Part shown: positions 62,127 through 64,000 of the stretch, in pieces
How the letters are laid out: each line of letters starts with the position of its first letter
Position numbering within the stretch: position 1 is the first letter of the stretch
Source of the DNA: Gracilaria gracilis
Taxonomy: Eukaryota > Rhodophyta > Florideophyceae > Gracilariales > Gracilariaceae
NCBI GenBank assembly: GCA_030374805.1
Contig: JARGSG010000025.1
Span: forward strand, 558,001-622,000
Length of the DNA stretch: 64,000 bases
Direction: 5' to 3'
Translations under genes and position numbers: made by a program
The notes under the pieces: model-generated
Database searches by the model: none
Seen by the model: the letters and a program-made list of their open reading frames with translations, nothing else
Told to the model about the DNA's origin: nothing

Positions 62127-64000
62127 ATGGCAGGTGAAGCTGATGTAAAGCGCAAGCTCCGGAACGCCTTATCTCCTGATAATGGTATAGCTACGGCTGC
62201 TCTGAAAGATCTCGCCAGAGCTCCCGAGCAAATCCCACCAGCTGCTGTTCCCCTTCTCCTCGCTCGCGTGCCTACCGCCACTCACAAGATTCTAGAGCTC
62301 ATCTTCAAAAATCTGCGTCAGCTATCTGTACATTTGGCAAAGGCTCAGTTCAATAAGAAGATAAACAGTTTCACGGCGTCAGTGCGAAAGAAACCCCCTA
62401 CAACGAGAGAAGGTCTAAACCTCGTGAAGCTTTCGTGCGTTCTTCTCGAAGGCGACCAGTTCAAAGAATTCAGGCATTCTGCTATCGATCTCCTTGTCTC
62501 CTCTATCGCTTCGGTGGAAGCATCACCGGAAACTCCTAGTGCCCCTCAGCAGCGAAGCAAACAAAAGGCGATTCGCAGTACATATCGCAATGGAAAACGT
62601 TCCGTTTCATCGAATCTAGCATTGTGCAAACCCCGCCTCCTCAAATCCTCAGAAGGATACGCAAAGGCGCCATATGAAGCTCTGGCTTCTCTGGGATTGT
62701 TGTCATCCTCGTATGTGAGCTTTGACAGCGCTGAGCGTGAGCGATATTTGATAGCAATTGCGAATCTGTGTATGAAGAATGTGAGTCTAGCCGCTAGCAT
62801 TGTGCGCGCCTGTTCATCCGTGTTGGGAGAAGCAGACGAGTCTCTTGTTGTTGGAAAAGTCATCCCCATTCTTGATCATGCCCTTAAGCGAGAGTCGAAG
62901 ACTACATTACCTGCGGCGCTCTCTCTGCTCCATGGCATTCGGATGAAAGATGTTTCAGAAGCCGCCTCTAAGACTCTCATTCCCACTCTTCAGCTGGCAT
63001 CAAAGAGTTCGGATGAGAAAATGAGGGCTTACGCCGTGAACATGGCTCAAGAACTCGGTCATTGCATCAAGAACGAGGAAGTCTTGCTCAAGATTTCTGT
63101 TGGTCAGACTGACGCGCTCAAAGCCGCAAGATATGGATATCAGAAGATATCCATTTTGCAATCAGTTGCTGCACTTATATGTGCCGCGCCGAGATCAAAA
63201 GCAGTTTATGAGAAAGTGCTACAGGACATCTACCTCTTACTGTCATCCAAAAAGGAAAAAAGCGCTGATGTGCGGTTGGCTGGCTTCCTCGCCATGGTCG
63301 AGGTTTTGACGGAAGCGCAGATAGGAAGCGAGATGTCCGCTGTAGTGCAGCGTTGTACTGACTTTTTATCAGAGTGTCTACGAGGAACGCATACTGAAAG
63401 CGATCGAAAGGCGGTGCTTTTTGCTATGACGAGTGACATTCCAAGATCTGTTGCGAAAGAGTCTTTATTTGGAGATAAAGCTCGAGAAGCGATAGAAGGG
63501 ATTGCAGCGGGAGGTGTTTCAAAATCAAAACAAGAAGATGCGCTACGAGCATTTGCCATCCTAGCAGTGTGGAACCTTGAACATGTTGACAAGACACCAA
63601 TGTCATTAGGAACGGCTGCTGATTCAGTCTTGTCTGACCCTACGTCATCTCCTGTTCTACAAGATCCAAGCACGTTATCCTCCATGGCTGAAGTAAATTG
63701 TGCACTTGCGTGCTGTTCCTGGATGATTCAAACAAATCAGATGGCTTCGGAGGCAGCCCTAGAAACGATATTCAAGCACTGCGTAGACGACCGGACCCAA
63801 GTATCAAATATGGCTTTGAAGCGAGTCCGGGAGTTTCAGAAGACTGGGGATCAGCAGACTATACTGCGAATGTTAAAAGCTTTATGGAACACTCATTTCA
63901 GAAGTGAAGCAGGGGAGTCCCTGGTTGCAAAGAGCTATACCTTTGACGATGGAATGCGTTCATCGGAAAGACTAGGGCAGACCTTACTTGCAACGGTTTT
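62127..64000 (+). CDS. GCN1: GCN1-like HEAT-repeat protein, 5' part
   Basis: Open from the ATG at 62127 (gaaagaATGG) to the window end without a stop, 624 residues visible of a protein usually over 2500. It consists of helical repeats, and patterns such as GYQKISILQSVAALI, VRLAGFLAMVEVL, DALRAFAILAVWNLEH and LSSMAEVNCALACCSWMI line up with the N-terminal third of GCN1. GCN1 binds ribosomes and GCN2/GCN20 to signal amino-acid starvation and ribosome collisions. No intron within the visible part. Other large HEAT proteins are the alternative. Confidence 0.72.
   Translation, partial: MAGEADVKRKLRNALSPDNGIATAALKDLARAPEQIPPAAVPLLLARVPTATHKILELIFKNLRQLSVHLAKAQFNKKINSFTASVRKKPPTTREGLNLVKLSCVLLEGDQFKEFRHSAIDLLVSSIASVEASPETPSAPQQRSKQKAIRSTYRNGKRSVSSNLALCKPRLLKSSEGYAKAPYEALASLGLLSSSYVSFDSAERERYLIAIANLCMKNVSLAASIVRACSSVLGEADESLVVGKVIPILDHALKRESKTTLPAALSLLHGIRMKDVSEAASKTLIPTLQLASKSSDEKMRAYAVNMAQELGHCIKNEEVLLKISVGQTDALKAARYGYQKISILQSVAALICAAPRSKAVYEKVLQDIYLLLSSKKEKSADVRLAGFLAMVEVLTEAQIGSEMSAVVQRCTDFLSECLRGTHTESDRKAVLFAMTSDIPRSVAKESLFGDKAREAIEGIAAGGVSKSKQEDALRAFAILAVWNLEHVDKTPMSLGTAADSVLSDPTSSPVLQDPSTLSSMAEVNCALACCSWMIQTNQMASEAALETIFKHCVDDRTQVSNMALKRVREFQKTGDQQTILRMLKALWNTHFRSEAGESLVAKSYTFDDGMRSSERLGQTLLATV

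Overview
The window is nuclear DNA of a photosynthetic eukaryote, most likely a red alga. Genes sit on both strands with separate promoters and are mostly intronless. The four introns I can define are short (67 to 132 nt), with GTAAGT or GTGAGT donors. Plastid-type genes (transit-peptide EF-G, tocopherol cyclase, RsmE, Der) point to a phototroph. A secreted protein joining a Cys-rich domain to a C-terminal hedgehog-type Hint domain is an arrangement I know from rhodophytes. The placement rests on gene content only.

Layout. 1-5 kb: end of an unknown gene, a WBP2-like GRAM protein, an amino-acid transporter with one intron, and the spliceosomal cyclophilin CWC27. 6-8.6 kb: a tail-to-tail pair of related secreted Cys-rich proteins. 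9-19.5 kb: a DMT/EamA transporter, plastid EF-G, FAD-linked D-lactate dehydrogenase, an alanine-glyoxylate aminotransferase and an unknown 511-residue protein. 19.9-24.7 kb: a segmental duplication of an orphan gene with its TATA box, one copy broken. 25.7-27.1 kb: a fucosyltransferase-like enzyme. 27-34 kb: gene-poor DNA with a minisatellite, two long inverted repeats and two small secreted Cys-rich proteins. 34-41 kb: a GC-rich, microsatellite-rich block with the Hint protein, RsmE, tRNA-Ile(AAT), a membrane-anchored 2OG-Fe(II) oxygenase and a possible leucine-rich protein.

42.07-47.85 kb is a complete Ty1/copia retrotransposon with 242-bp LTRs and a 5-bp target duplication. Its primer-binding site matches the anticodon region of initiator tRNA-Met, as in Drosophila copia. 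The LTR end and the PBS both lie inside the gag reading frame, and gag is split by an 863-bp TIR element.

48.7-64 kb: XAP5/FAM50, an M17 leucyl aminopeptidase, tocopherol cyclase, a cyclin, a SKA1-like kinetochore protein, an unknown membrane-anchored protein, Der, E2F and the 5' part of GCN1. Cyclin, SKA1-like and E2F form a loose cell-cycle cluster, and the Der/E2F intergenic region carries E2F-type sites. Plastid translation functions (EF-G, RsmE, Der) recur across the window but are not in one operon-like unit.
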